This document shows, piece after piece, positions 18,894 through 29,760 of a stretch of DNA of 64,000 bases. Position 1 is the first letter of the stretch. The number at the start of each line of letters is the position of its first letter. The notes under the pieces are model-generated. The model saw only the letters and a list, made by a program, of their open reading frames with translations. It searched no databases and was not told the origin of the DNA. The DNA comes from Prorocentrum cordatum (Eukaryota; Sar; Dinophyceae; Prorocentrales; Prorocentraceae): positions 740,588 through 804,587 of the forward strand of contig CAUYUJ010018482.1 of assembly GCA_963575745.1 (NCBI GenBank). Reading direction: 5' to 3'. The translations under genes were made by a program, and so were the position numbers.

Positions 18894-21660
18894 TCACGCG
18901 TTCATGTAATCGACGTTCTGCTGCTCGTAATCCGCCCACTGAAAATTATGGCCGTGCAAAGCTCTGTGTAAAGATGTTCCCAGCCGAGACAGGACTGCAC
19001 TGATGCTGTCGAGCCACCTCGTTCGCGGTCGGCCTCTCCTGCGGACTTTGTCGGGCATCCACCGCATGACTGTTGATGGCCAAGAATCCCAGACCGAGCT
19101 CGATTTTTGGACCAGACGTCACCTAGTCTTGCCAATGCTTTGGAGCCAATCTGAAACCTGATGCACGTGGTCCATTTCCCATTGAACTCTCAGTTTGCTG
19201 CGGCGCCCAGCGTCCTCCCACGTATCTCCATCCAGCCTGGCGTACCCCACAACCTTGCGCAGCATCATCCGGCGCGCAGAGCCAATGCGACGACAGTGTT
19301 CCTCGGTGAGCCCGTCGGTAGAAAGTCCATACGCAGCTGTTGGCGTGACAACGGCGTCAAACAGGCGCAGGCGGAGTCTCAGGGATATATTATTGTTTGT
19401 CAAGACCTTGCTGTTTGCGTGATATGCAGCCCAGGCACACTCCATCCGATAATTAACATTGCGAATTGTGCGGTCACGCAGGTCACCAGAGAATTTTTGA
19501 CCCAGATATTTGTGAGAATCTTTGTCGGTCGTGACTGTCAACTGCTCGCCAGCAAAATCAACGTGCGCCCCTTCTGCTGCGTTAGACATGCCGGCGTCGT
19601 TCGTCACAATCTTGGTCTTGCTCGTGTTCAGCGAAAGCCCTCGCTCGCCCAGCTTCGGCACGAGGACACCCAACATGCGGATGGCTTCTTCAGCGGAGCT
19701 CGCGTATAACAATATGTCGTCTGAGTACCTCATGTTGCACAACTTCTCCAGATAACCAACTGCAATGCCACATCCAGCAAGTTGTCTCTCGAGATCACGC
19801 ACAGCGTCCTCCAAGTCCGCATTGAATAACAAAGAAGATAATACATCCTCCTGCTTCACCCCGCGTGATATGCAGAAACTCGCGCTGCCATTGACAGTGC
19901 CGGTCTGGCGCTGGTAGATGTGTGACAGTAGCCTGATGTATTCGTCATTCAATATTTGTTTTCGCAGAGCATCGAATATAGCGTGGTGTTCAATCCTATC
20001 AAATGCCTTTGTAAGGTCGACGCTGGTAATCTACAACGGCAAATAGTATTCCATACACTTCGAACACACCTCCTCGAGAACCAGGAACGCATCATCTACA
20101 GAGCGGCGCTGCCTGAAACCAACTTGGTCGAATTGTTGCTCAGCGTCCAACACAGGCTGCAAACGTTCGAAAAGCATCCGCGCGAAGATCTTGTAGGTTA
20201 TCTAGAGGATGGCAGTGGGCCTCAAAAATCTTCGCGTCGTGGCGGTTGCCCGTTTTTGGCAGCATCATGGTTTTTTCTCTTCACGACGGGTCAATGGCAC
20301 CGTTCCGCAGCATGCCATTCATGCCCTCCAGCAGTGCTTTGCGAAGATCGTCCCCACCGTGCACGAACATTCCCAAGATCACGCCTCGTCTGTCAGCGCC
20401 CTTGCCCTTATCCATCTTCTTGAGGGCGAGACGCAATCCATCAGAAGTAAATGGGTCTATGTCGTAAGGCCCTTTGTCACAACATCTGTCTGACCATGCC
20501 GCCCTCTCGTCTTCCGCGTCGGTGGCAAAGATCTGCTCCAATGACGTCTTGAGTGTTTCGCTGTTGATGAGGCACTTGTTGCTCTGCTGAGTGGGAAACA
20601 TATGTATCTGAGGCAAAGTCTTCAATCCTCTGAAATCGGTCAGTTTCTCTGCGGCCCGCGCGTTGGAGAACTGTCTCATTGCCTTCGGTGCTCCTTTTTG
20701 ATCAATTTCGATAGTCGTGACCTTTCTGTCTGAGTTTCGGCGTGACGGCGTTGCCAGCGCAGCTCCAAGATATGACGATCGCACCATGGCCGGCGCTTCG
20801 AATGGCCGCCGTCCCGTGCAATAGACCCGGCTGCTTCCGTTACGACGTCCTCCAGAGTCTGCATGGTTGGTGCAGGCAAGTCCCGGAGCAGAGTCGAATC
20901 TGCATCTCCAAAAGCATGGTCTTTTCCATCTTGCCCCACAAATTGCTTCCAGCGGAGTTGGCGACACGATCCCCGCCCTGCGGACCGCGGCGCCCGTCGG
21001 AGGACGTATCGAGCTCGCACTGCTCTGTGCTCCGAACCCATATCAAAATTGATACACGAAAGGCAATCAATACAAGAGTCGCGGAGTACATAATCGAGGC
21101 GCCGCCCTTGGCCAAGGGAGCTGCGAAAAGTCCACTGAGTATGTGGATGACCGTTCTCTGTGTCCGCAACGTTGCCTTATGGTCATGTTGCTGGAATGTG
21201 CCATACGCTGTAGTAGATGACCACGCTCTCCAAAATTCACTTGGGTGTTGAAGTCTCCAGCCACGATCAGTTTGCGATCAGCGCGTCTAGCATGGCCCAC
21301 TTCTTCTTGAATGTTGTTGTATGTGTCGAACATGTAATCGCGTGAGGCGTACGGAACATACGCAGATATTATTGTAAAATCTTGCCCGTGCAACTTGATA
21401 TCAACAGCGATAATACGCCCATCGTGCGAACGAACCTGTTGAACTCCATCAGCATGGCGAGAATGCAGACATATATGGCCACGCCTGCACACTTTTGGTC
21501 GCCCAGTGCGGAGATCAAACGATGAACCCCTTCCTAATCAACATCTCTAGTGGTGGCCCTGGCTTCACTTAAACAAAACTCGTCCCAATCTAGACCCTCG
21601 AGCTCGCCCAACATCTGCCCCAATATGTCTGTGTTCTGAATATGTACATTCTTGCAGAAA
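18894..21660 (-). pseudogene. LINE-A ORF2: APE-type endonuclease and reverse transcriptase, decayed
   Basis: A non-LTR retrotransposon polyprotein, read right to left. The endonuclease (about 21640-21070) shows LDWDEFCLSEAR, ISAYVPYASRDY and VAGDFNTQVNFG (catalytic D-x-N). RT blocks follow: KMDKGKGADRRGVILGMF (about 20420), motif A VDLTKAFDRIEH (about 20020-19985), motif B GVKQEDVLSSLLFN and motif C MRYSDDILLYA (YSDD, about 19730). The tail after RT has RRRGRPRTRWLDSI, the usual end of RTE/Jockey-like elements, and stops at 18894. Breaks: in-frame TAG at 20031, in-frame TGA at 19119, and frameshifts between 20280 and 20040 and inside the endonuclease. Not functional as it stands. Confidence 0.9.
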
Positions 21661-21725
21661 GCCACGAATTTGGCAAAATTCACTTCCTCGGTGTCGGTAT
21701 CTTCGTCCCCCGGCCGGTGCTGTCC

Positions 21726-22844
21726 CTAGCAGGTTCCCGTCTTCCCCTTGGCCTTACCCTTCTCTGCTCCTTTCCCCGTTGTTCCCCTTTGGAGTCGGCT
21801 AGCATGTTTGGTGAAGAGTTCCTTCCATTGCCAACCATCTCGTAAATAATCCTCCCACCCAGTCCCGTACTCCATCTTCAAAGTTCCATTGTCCACTTTG
21901 GCCTCCACTACCGTCTCCCTCCCGAGCTTCAAACCGGTCGTGTCCACATCAACCCAGAGAGTTTTTTTCTCGAAACCCCAATCGACGAACAAAGCCTTCG
22001 CCCCAAACAACATGGCCTGCGGAATGCGAGTGTGGAGGGGTAGATCGGCTTCGCCCACACCGCCTTGTCTTCGCGTGTGAGGCGTGCTTCCCAGATCTTT
22101 GATACTGCAATATCCCGCTCCGACGTAGAAGTAAAAACTCCAAATAACAGATTCTAAAACTCACCTTTGCAGTACAATTCGTACGCCTTGGGGGCGCGGC
22201 ACCACCACAACTGATCCTTTAACCACTGCTCGGCATCGGTCTTCCCTTCAAAGCCAACGAGGCTCCCGAAGACCGCCGTCACCTTGTGCAACTTGGAAGC
22301 GGTGCCAATGGATCCGATGGAGCTGATGGAGCCGGCAGCGCTCCTCAGCTCGGCGATCTCAATCTCCATCGTTTTGATGTGGTTCATGACACCTTCGTGG
22401 ACGTTCGATTCCGGCGCGCCTGCATCCCCAATCGTGTTCTCCAAGTTCGTGAAGCGAACGTCTATGTCCTCAATTTTGTTTTCCACGCACGTCGCCGAAC
22501 TTGCTGGCGATCTTCTCTCTCATGCCATTGAGACGCTTGCCGAAGCTCGCGATGGTGGTGCGCATCGGCTGGACCTCCTGGCGGACGATCGCGGCGACCT
22601 CTTGAAGCGTTGGAGATTGCTGTGCTGTTGATGGTGCTGGAGCGCCCCCTTCACGTGCATCAGGAGGCGTGTCAGGAACCCGAGCCGCTGGCGAGGAGAT
22701 CTGGTGCACCTTTGGTCCAGGCTGGGAGCTTAAGGAGTCAAAGTCGTCCATCTCGTGGAGCGGGCTGAACAAACGCTGCCTGACGTCTCGCTCCAGAACA
22801 TTCCGCACTGGCGTTCCTTGGGTTCGCGTGCTCTTGCCAGCCAT
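21726..22844 (-). pseudogene. LINE-A ORF1, decayed
   Basis: Begins at an ATG at 22844 (MAGKSTRTQGTPVRNVLERD). It reads to about 22480, shifts frame, and continues as KIEDIDVRFTNLENTIGD, whose heptad spacing suggests a coiled coil. That frame ends at a stop at 22154. A further block in another frame (about 22058-21726) has TLWVDVDTTGLKLGRETVV and a Lys/Gly-rich end (KGAEKGKAKGKTGT). Position 5' of the endonuclease/RT, a coiled coil and a basic tail suit a LINE ORF1 RNA-binding protein (inference). No zinc finger was seen. Confidence 0.7.
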
Positions 22845-22909
22845 CGCAAGATGTGGACTAAGGAAAGTACGTATCTGAGAATGACAGAATGTATTAGAGC
22901 AAAAATATA

Positions 22910-22917
22910 CTTGAGCC
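22910..22917 (-). other. GGCTCAAG octamer upstream of LINE-A ORF1
   Basis: On the minus strand, GGCTCAAG occurs 66 bases before the ORF1 ATG. It equals the last eight bases of the dinoflagellate spliced leader. Eight bases occur by chance about twice in a window this size, and another copy sits at 4921, so a relict leader is only a possibility. Confidence 0.2.
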
Positions 22918-22924
22918 GTCGTCG

Positions 22925-22986
<62 letters not shown>

Positions 22987-23008
22987 TCGATTCGATTCGA
23001 TTCGCGGG
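22918..23008. repeat. (GTC)n microsatellite and (GATTC)4 tail between LINE-A and LINE-B
   Basis: GTC/GCC triplets (22918-22983) are followed by four ATTCG pentamers. Read on the minus strand, LINE-B ends GCGAATCGAATCGAATC and then (GAC)n begins, like the short tandem tails at LINE 3' ends. LINE-A starts just beyond. Confidence 0.9.
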
Positions 23009-23032
23009 GCCATGAAGGCAACTCCAGGCGGG

Positions 23033-26000
23033 CTACTCGCCCGAGCCCTCGCCGACGGGGCTCAGGCCGCGGCCGCGCCGCGGGCGGACGCGGCGGTCCT
23101 CCGCGGCGGAGTTGGCGGCCAGCACCCGCTCGGCGAGGTCCTGCTCGTCCAGGCCGTACGCGGCCAGCAAGGCGGCCCGCGGGCCGCTGCCCGCCACCAC
23201 CTGCAGCACTGGTGCCATCGGCCGCGCCGTGGCCTCCTGCTCGCGGCCGCCTGCGCCTCCAGACGCTGCCGCCGAGCTGCCTCCTGCTGGCGGCGGGCCC
23301 GCTTCGCCCTCGAGGCCCAGCCAGGCCAGGAAGGCCTCCTGGGCCGGTGGAGGCAGGGGGCCCTGCAGCCGCAGCGCGGGGATCTCGGCACCTTTCTCCC
23401 TGCGCTGCTGGTCTCCTCCGCGAGGCCGTCCACCTGGATGCAGCCCTCGTGCCCAGAGGCGGCGCTGGCTGCGCTGCCCAGTGGCCCTCTCGCCGATGCA
23501 CGGTTCCTTGAGCTTTGGGCGGCTTCCAGAGCGGCCGCCGAGGACCATGTAGGCCCCACACCTGCTGCATGCCACTAGCTCCTGGGGCTCCTCGCCCACG
23601 TCGCAGCACGCGTACGCCAAGGAGTGGCCGAGGTAGCAGATGCCAGCCGTGGTGATGGAGAGGCCAACAGCGCTGGCCACCGAGCGCGCGCTCTCCACGC
23701 GCGGCTGCTGAGCCGTCGGCCTGCCTGCAGTGGGAAGCTCAGCTCGCTCCTCATGGTCGGCGAACCTCACCCTCTGCCTCTCGTCGGACTCGAGGAACCC
23801 GTCACTGTCCTTCTCCGCGATGTCCTGCCAGATGACGGCAGCATGGCCCACCCAGCGGGCCAGTTCCTGGACGAAACCCGCCAGGGCACGGTGCTCGCAC
23901 ACGGTCTGGGCGTCAACGGCGTGCAGCCGAGCTCCCAGCTTGGCGAGGCGGTCGGCGTGCTGGATGCCGCGCCTCTGCGCCTCCGTGAGGCGCCCGTCGA
24001 GCACTGCCTGCCAGCTGCTGTGGGCGGGCACCTTGTTCACCCTGAAGCTGCCAGGCTCGAAGGCGGTGAGGCTCCTGCTCCAGAGGTGGGCGTTGACCTT
24101 CGTCGGGCCCGTCGCATAGGCCAGCCCCCTGCGCAGGCACTCGACCGTGCCATTGCAGTCGATGTTGACCTCCTCGACAGCAGGGCCCGCGTAGTTCACC
24201 AACATCCAGACCGCAAAGTCCTCACCGTCGCGGGCGGTCTGCTGCGGGCAGAGGTCCCTCCTGACGGTCCCGTAGACGCCCGCGATGAGGTTGCCGTCGT
24301 CGTCGCACTGAGCAATCGCCCAGCCCGCGCGTCTCAGGGAGCCGAACTGCGGGTCGACTGCCGAGCCGTCCAAGTACAACTTGCCATTGAGCCTGTCGTC
24401 GGGAGGCCTGCGTATCCACCAGACACTCATGGCGTCCGTGCGGGGCCCTTGAGGAGGCGGCGGCGCTGGCAGCCAGCACCTAGCGAAATCCTCCCCTGCT
24501 GCCTCTCCCTGGGCGCGGACCCGCACAGCGCTCCTCATCAGCGCTGGTGAGACCGAATCCCGCCGCAGGGCCGCAAGCATGGGGCACTCGAACAACCTGT
24601 GCCAGAGGGTGCCCCGAGCAGCTCCGCAGCACCTGCAGCTGGCGTGGCTGCTCTCGCGGGCGCTGCAAAGCCTCGTCTGCGGCCAGTGCGCGTTCGTGAG
24701 GTAAGCCACCAGCCCGTTCCTCTCGCGCTCGTTGAGCTTGCCTCCTGGCCCGATGAGCTCCCTGAAGGCGTCCCAGAAAAGAGAGCCCTGCACAGACGAG
24801 GAGTAGGCCAGCTTCCGCATCTCATGCCTGTCCGAGGCGCGCCTCGCTCCAAGGCCGGCCTCGATGCCGAGCTCGCGCGGCCCCAGCAACGTCAAGTCCA
24901 GCTCGTCCCCGACGTCCGTGATGAGGCACCGCTCGGACCTGAAGTACCAGCCGATCCTGCCAAGGGCGAGGACCGCTGCATCCACGGGGGAGCTGCAGTG
25001 CACCCAAGGCGCCGTCGCTGCCGCATGCCGCGCTGCCGCAGCCTCGAGCTCGGCCCTGAGCATCGGCAGGGAGAGCTCGCCCGAGTGCAAGAGCCCTGCC
25101 AGCATCTGGAGCGAGCGATCCGTGATCAGCACAAAGGGATCCAGGTCGCGGCCCCTGCGGAGCTCCGCGCACCGCAGCCTGAGGCCGAGGGCTGCGCCGC
25201 GGGGGAGCCGCCCAGCACTGCGGCACGCAGGGACACGCCAACTGTGCAACTCTCCATCGGCCACGCCAGTAACCGTCCGTCCCCAAACCATACTAGAAGT
25301 AGGCCCAGCCTTGTGGATCAGGTCCACTTCGACTCCTGCAGCACGTAGGCAACGCAGGCGCCGCGCCCGCTGGAGCGCATCCCGCGCCCGCCCTCGCCCT
25401 TCACGGACTCCTCTCATCGTGATGCTCGCATCGGTGCCCAGGTTACGAGCTTGATGCACTCTCTCGAACTTGATGCCGTGCGCCTTCCAGTACTCGCCCA
25501 GCTCCTGGGCGAGGCCGGAGCAGGACGCAAGGAAAACGGACTTCTTGGCGCTGAGCGGGAGGTGCAAGTCCCCAAGCTGTCGGGCCATCTCAGCTCCCGC
25601 GCCTCCCAGCTGCTCCACGACAAGACGGCGTGTCCCCAGCGCCTGCAGGGCCACGTCGTCGACGACGTTCCTGCCAATGACGAGCAGGCGGCCTCCTGAG
25701 GACACGGCCCGAAGGGGTCCGAGGAGCGGAAGCTTGGCCAGCGTAGTAGCACACGCACAGCCCGCGAGGACGGCGCCTTGGGAGCAGAAGCCGTCGGAGA
25801 CCAGGCCCGCGAAACAGATGAAGCGAGGGGCTTGGTACATGGCCTAAAGCCCTCTCAGCAAGCGAAGATTGAAATTGTGCTCGATGGCGCAGCTCCAGAG
25901 CACGTCGTGCCGCAGATTCTCGTAGAACTTCACGATGTCCAGGAAGAGGCTGCCCGCCTCGAAGCCGGCGTGGCGGGCCGCCGACGAAAGCAGGTTGTGC

Positions 26001-28261
26001 ATCCAGCCCGCCTTCTCGCAGCCCTTGCCCTCCCTGCCCCAGAAGAAGTGGAAGTTGTGGGTGGACTCCCACTGCGCACACACGGGCTGCCGAACGCGGC
26101 TCCAGACTCGGAGGAGAAGCGGGATAAGGGCGATGGGGCGGACGCCCCCATCCAGCTTCGGGATGAACACGATCATTGTCGCGGAGGCCCCCAGCACCTG
26201 CGGCCGCTCCTCGTGCGCCGCAAGGAGGTCCAGGCAGCGGAGCTGAAGGGCACTCGGCAGGATCAGCAGCTGTCTAGGGTGTAGCTGGTCCGCTCCGAGC
26301 CCTGCCGATGGGGAATAGCGGCGGCACGTCGCCTGGAACATGTCGAGCGTGATGGGAGGCAAGGTCCAGTCCTGGACGTCCCAGGTGCAGACGTCAGCTC
26401 CCCCCTTGAAACCTTCCTGCTGCCAGAGGGCCTGCCAGTTGGCCTCGAGCTGACCAATGGCGATCATCCCTGCCAGCGGCATGCCCGTGTCTGGGTCGAC
26501 GACCTGGGGAGGAGGTACCGCTCTGGCGAAGCGGTGCGCCAACCTACCTCCTCGCTGGACGGCCTCCTTGGCCCACGCTCGCCACCGCGCGGAGCTGATG
26601 CCCCCGTCGCGCCGCTGCGAGCTGTAGAGCCGTCGCTGGAGCTCCGTGATGGCGCCGACGTGGCCGAGGACTCCTGCCTGGCCGACGAGGTCGATCCACC
26701 CGCTGGTGTCGAAGTCGAGCTGCTCCGCCTCCTCCTCCTCGCGGGCCGCGGCCGAGGCGATCCCCAGAAGGCCCGAGATGCGCTCCGCCTCGCGCGAGTA
26801 CCAGCTCTCATGCGACTGCCGCCACCTCCCACTCCTATCGGCGGCCAGCCTCTGCAGAGCCAGATCGAGGGCCTGCCGAATGGCGTGGGTCAGCTCGGAG
26901 TGGCGGAAGCGGTACTCCCGCTTCGCGACCGCGCTCATCGGCCTCAGGGCGCGCCTCGGCCCCGCGGCACGACCCAGGAAGCGCTTGTGTGCGTCAGGCT
27001 GGATGTCGTGGATGCCCACCAACGCGCCCTCGACCGCCTCGACCCACTCGCACACCGCAGCAGGGAGGTCGTGGGGCGACTCGCCTGCCTCCCAGCTCCA
27101 GGTGCACGGCTCAGCCTGCCACTGCGCTCGACCGCTGCGCCGAAACACCTGCACGACGGCGTCCTCGTGGGCCCTGCAGTTGGCTGCCTCCACGTCGGGG
27201 AAGCGGCTAGGCCTCACTAGGACTTGCACCAGCGCATCTGGCCGCAGGTCTTGCAGCCGCAGTCGGACTGGCCTGTGCGGGTGCAATGCGTAGCCGTCCA
27301 GGACTGCGGTGTTGGCGACCCCGTGGGAGAGGCAGAACGAGCTCGCGAACCAGTCGTACACCCGCTCCGTGCCAGACGCCATACACGTGGGCTCGGCTGG
27401 CCCAAGGTAGGCACCTCGCTGAAGGGCTGGCCAGCCGAGCTCGTAGAGGGTCCCAGGCTCCATGTTGAAGTCGCCTTGCACGAGCCACGGGAGCCCCTCG
27501 GTCAGCACCAGGTCCCCCAGGCCGCCGATGATGTCCAGGTTGACCCCTTTGGGCCCGAGGCCGTCCTGCAGGTACAAGGAGCAAGCCAGAAGCTGCAAAC
27601 CCGAGGCCGCAGCTACCCTGACTGCAACCATGCGGTGCCTGAAGTCCCCTGGCACTCGCCACTGCGCCTCCCTCGCCTGGAGGTCCTCGCGGACAAGCAC
27701 CCCGACGCCTCCTGAATGGGCTAGGGCCGCCTGCCCAGTGGGCGCAGCTGCATGCAAGAAAGCCGCGTATCCCAAGCCGCGAGCACGGCGGCGCGCGTTC
27801 TCCAGCTGGCGGGGCCCTAGGCGGACCTCCTGAACTGTGACCAGGTGCGGGCGCTCGTCCTCCCGCGAAATGTAGGCCTCGAGCACCTCCATGGCGCGGT
27901 CCCAAGTGTTGCCGTTGAGGCCCAGCACGCCGAAGCCTGAACGGAGCTGCGCTGCGGCCCTCTCGCCAGCTGGCTCGGCCCCGCCCACTCGCGCCTCAAG
28001 GGCGGCTGGAGTGAACCCAGCGGAGGCCCCTCTACTCCCTTGGGACGGGGCAGACGGCTGCGACGTCGGAGGGCTGAATCCTCCCGCCGTCTGCCCGCTC
28101 GAGGCCGTCGGGGGGACGCCGCAGCGGTCCCGACCGCACCTCGGCCCAGGAGCAGGGCCGCCTTCCCGCCGTGGCCCTCCCCGCGACCGCTGCAAGGTCG
28201 GCCAGTCAGACGGCGGAGGCGGCGGCACAGGGCCCCAGGCTGTCGCTGCTGCTGAGCTGCT
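23033..28261 (-). pseudogene. LINE-B ORF2: endonuclease, RT, RNase H polyprotein with one in-frame TAG
   Basis: About 1740 codons in one frame, broken only by TAG at 25844-25846 (codons LLRGL, stop, AMYQAP). Domains in order: APE-type endonuclease (about 27935-27240; LGLNGNTW, VTVQEVRL, VQGDFNMEPG, HPHRPVRL); RT fingers and palm (about 26450-25550; GADQLHPRQL, motif A LDIVKFYENL, motif B AGCACATTLAKL, motif C NVVDDVALQ); zinc knuckle CRCCG-x6-LWHRLFEC (about 24635-24585); RNase H (about 24390-23925) with all four acidic residues visible (YLDGS, DGEDF, NIDCNG, QHADRL); and a C-terminal Cys/His block HSLAYACC ... VACSRCGAY (about 23635-23540). Stop at 23033. No ATG lies between the ORF1 stop and the endonuclease in this frame. 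The position between motifs A and B makes the TAG inactivating unless suppressed. Confidence 0.92.
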
Positions 28262-28265
28262 AGGA
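28259..28265 (-). promoter_or_regulatory. Candidate +1 recoding site UCC-UAG-C at the ORF1 stop of LINE-B
   Basis: ORF1 ends TCC TAG C. The ORF2 frame is +1 relative to ORF1, is open right across this point, and has no ATG before the endonuclease. The heptamer resembles the antizyme +1 site UCC-UGA-U. Reinitiation or an ordinary indel are alternatives. Confidence 0.4.
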
Positions 28266-29621
28266 GCGAGAAGGGCCCATAGGAGCGTAGCCCCCAGGAG
28301 CCGCCAGGGTAGCCAAGGCCTGGCCGTCCTCGTGCTCGTCCCTGGCGCCCACCAGGATCTTACGCTCGGCCTGGCCAGGCTGGGGCCAAGCGCCGAGCGC
28401 AGCGCCCGACTGCCCGCGGGCGGCGGCTGGCCCGTAGGGCCCCACTGCAGGGCACGCCCTCTGGGTGGGCGGGCCTGGCCGCACCTGCTGGCCTGCGGCC
28501 TCCGCTGGCGCCTGCGGCTCCACGGGGCCGGTGGCCCCAGGGGCAGGGGCGGGGGGCCCTTCCTCGTCGACGTCGACGGCGAGCCCGTCCCCGCCGAGGC
28601 CGTCGGCCCAGCGGGCAGCAGCGGCGGCAGGCGCAGCAGGGCGGAGCATGTCCGAGATGGCGGCGCTCTGCGTGGTGATGATGTCCATGATCTCCAGGAG
28701 CCTGGGCGCAACGCCTTCCGAGCCACGGCCAAGCATCTCGCCCAACTGGCCGACCTGAGTGACGAGGCCCCCGACTGCGGTCTCGAGGGGACGCTTGCCA
28801 CCGCACACCTCGATGGCCCGCTGGAGGGCCTGCTGGACCGTCTGCGCCTTCGACTCCTCGAGCTTGCTGAGCTGACCGTTGAAGTCCTCGACCGCAGACT
28901 CGACCTCGGCCAGCTCCTCCTGCTTCGCCGCGATCTCCCCCCTGAGGGCCTCCGCTCGCTGCACGGCCTGCTCGCGCTTGGCCCTGGTGGCGGTGATCTG
29001 CTTCTCAACCTTCTGCATGGCGTTGGCACCCCCGTGGAGGACAGCGTGGGGGGGCCTCCCGAGCTGCTGGGCCTCACGGAGCTCTGCCTCGGCCCTCTCA
29101 GCAGCGCGCTCCGCTGCGAGGAGGGCCGCCCTGGCCTCTCGCTGGAAGGCCTCGCTGGTCCCGCCCATGGCGACGGCCTCGCGGAGGCTGGAGACGCGCG
29201 CCTGGGCTCCCTCAAGCCTGCGCTCCAGGCTCGAAGCGGGCTCCTCTGGCTGCTCCTCGCGCTCCTCACGCCACGGGGGGGGCTTGGTTCCGCCCCGCGG
29301 CCGCACCCTGCTGTTGGGCGCGCTGCTCGGGGCGGTGCTGGCAGCCGAAGCAGCCCTGGAGGCCTCACCAGCTCGGCGCGCAGCACGCTGATGCGAGCGC
29401 CCCCTGGGCTGCAGGACGAAGCCCTCCCCGTCGGCCTGGGGCTGGGGCGCGGCGCGCAGGCGCTTCGCCCACGCTGGCGCCTCCTTCCCGCAAGACTTGC
29501 AGGTCGCCCTCTTGTCGCACCAGTTCCACTCCTTGCATTGACAGACCCAGTACGCCCTGCGCCTCCACGGCGGTGGCGCTCCTGCACCGTCGCCCGACAT
29601 GGCTGCTGGCCTCGCGCGCAC
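28260..29621 (-). CDS. LINE-B ORF1: RanBP2-like zinc finger plus coiled coil
   Basis: 453 codons, intact. Two in-frame ATGs (29621, 29600) are candidate starts; the second begins MSGDGAGAPPP. Near the N-terminus WVCQCKEWNWCDKRATCKSC resembles a RanBP2-type zinc finger (W-x-C-x-C ... N-W ... C-x2-C), a fold that binds RNA in other proteins. The middle (about residues 125-300) is Ala/Glu/Arg-rich with heptad spacing (LEGAQARVSSLREAV, KVEKQITATRAKREQAVQRA), a predicted coiled coil. The C-terminus is Pro/Ala-rich. Size, order and location directly upstream of ORF2 fit a LINE ORF1 protein that packages element RNA (inference). It ends SRS at TAG 28262-28260; see the recoding-site entry. Confidence 0.85.
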   Translation of the reverse strand: MRARPAAMSGDGAGAPPPWRRRAYWVCQCKEWNWCDKRATCKSCGKEAPAWAKRLRAAPQPQADGEGFVLQPRGRSHQRAARRAGEASRAASAASTAPSSAPNSRVRPRGGTKPPPWREEREEQPEEPASSLERRLEGAQARVSSLREAVAMGGTSEAFQREARAALLAAERAAERAEAELREAQQLGRPPHAVLHGGANAMQKVEKQITATRAKREQAVQRAEALRGEIAAKQEELAEVESAVEDFNGQLSKLEESKAQTVQQALQRAIEVCGGKRPLETAVGGLVTQVGQLGEMLGRGSEGVAPRLLEIMDIITTQSAAISDMLRPAAPAAAAARWADGLGGDGLAVDVDEEGPPAPAPGATGPVEPQAPAEAAGQQVRPGPPTQRACPAVGPYGPAAARGQSGAALGAWPQPGQAERKILVGARDEHEDGQALATLAAPGGYAPMGPSRS

Positions 29622-29694
29622 CGCCTGCCGACCACGCCTCGGAAGAAAGAAACAAGAAGCTGGCCCAAAGCGCGGCGTCCCTCGCGCTCGACGG

Positions 29695-29697
<3 letters not shown>

Positions 29698-29760
<63 letters not shown>

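Noticed and set aside
22919-23015. Extension of LINE-A ORF1 upstream of its ATG through the GTC array
   Set aside because: The frame is open only because the triplet array reads as poly-Thr; the ATG at 22844 is the sensible start.
23624-24550. 308-codon + strand frame antisense to LINE-B RNase H
   Set aside because: The minus strand carries clear RNase H motifs; this is its antisense shadow.
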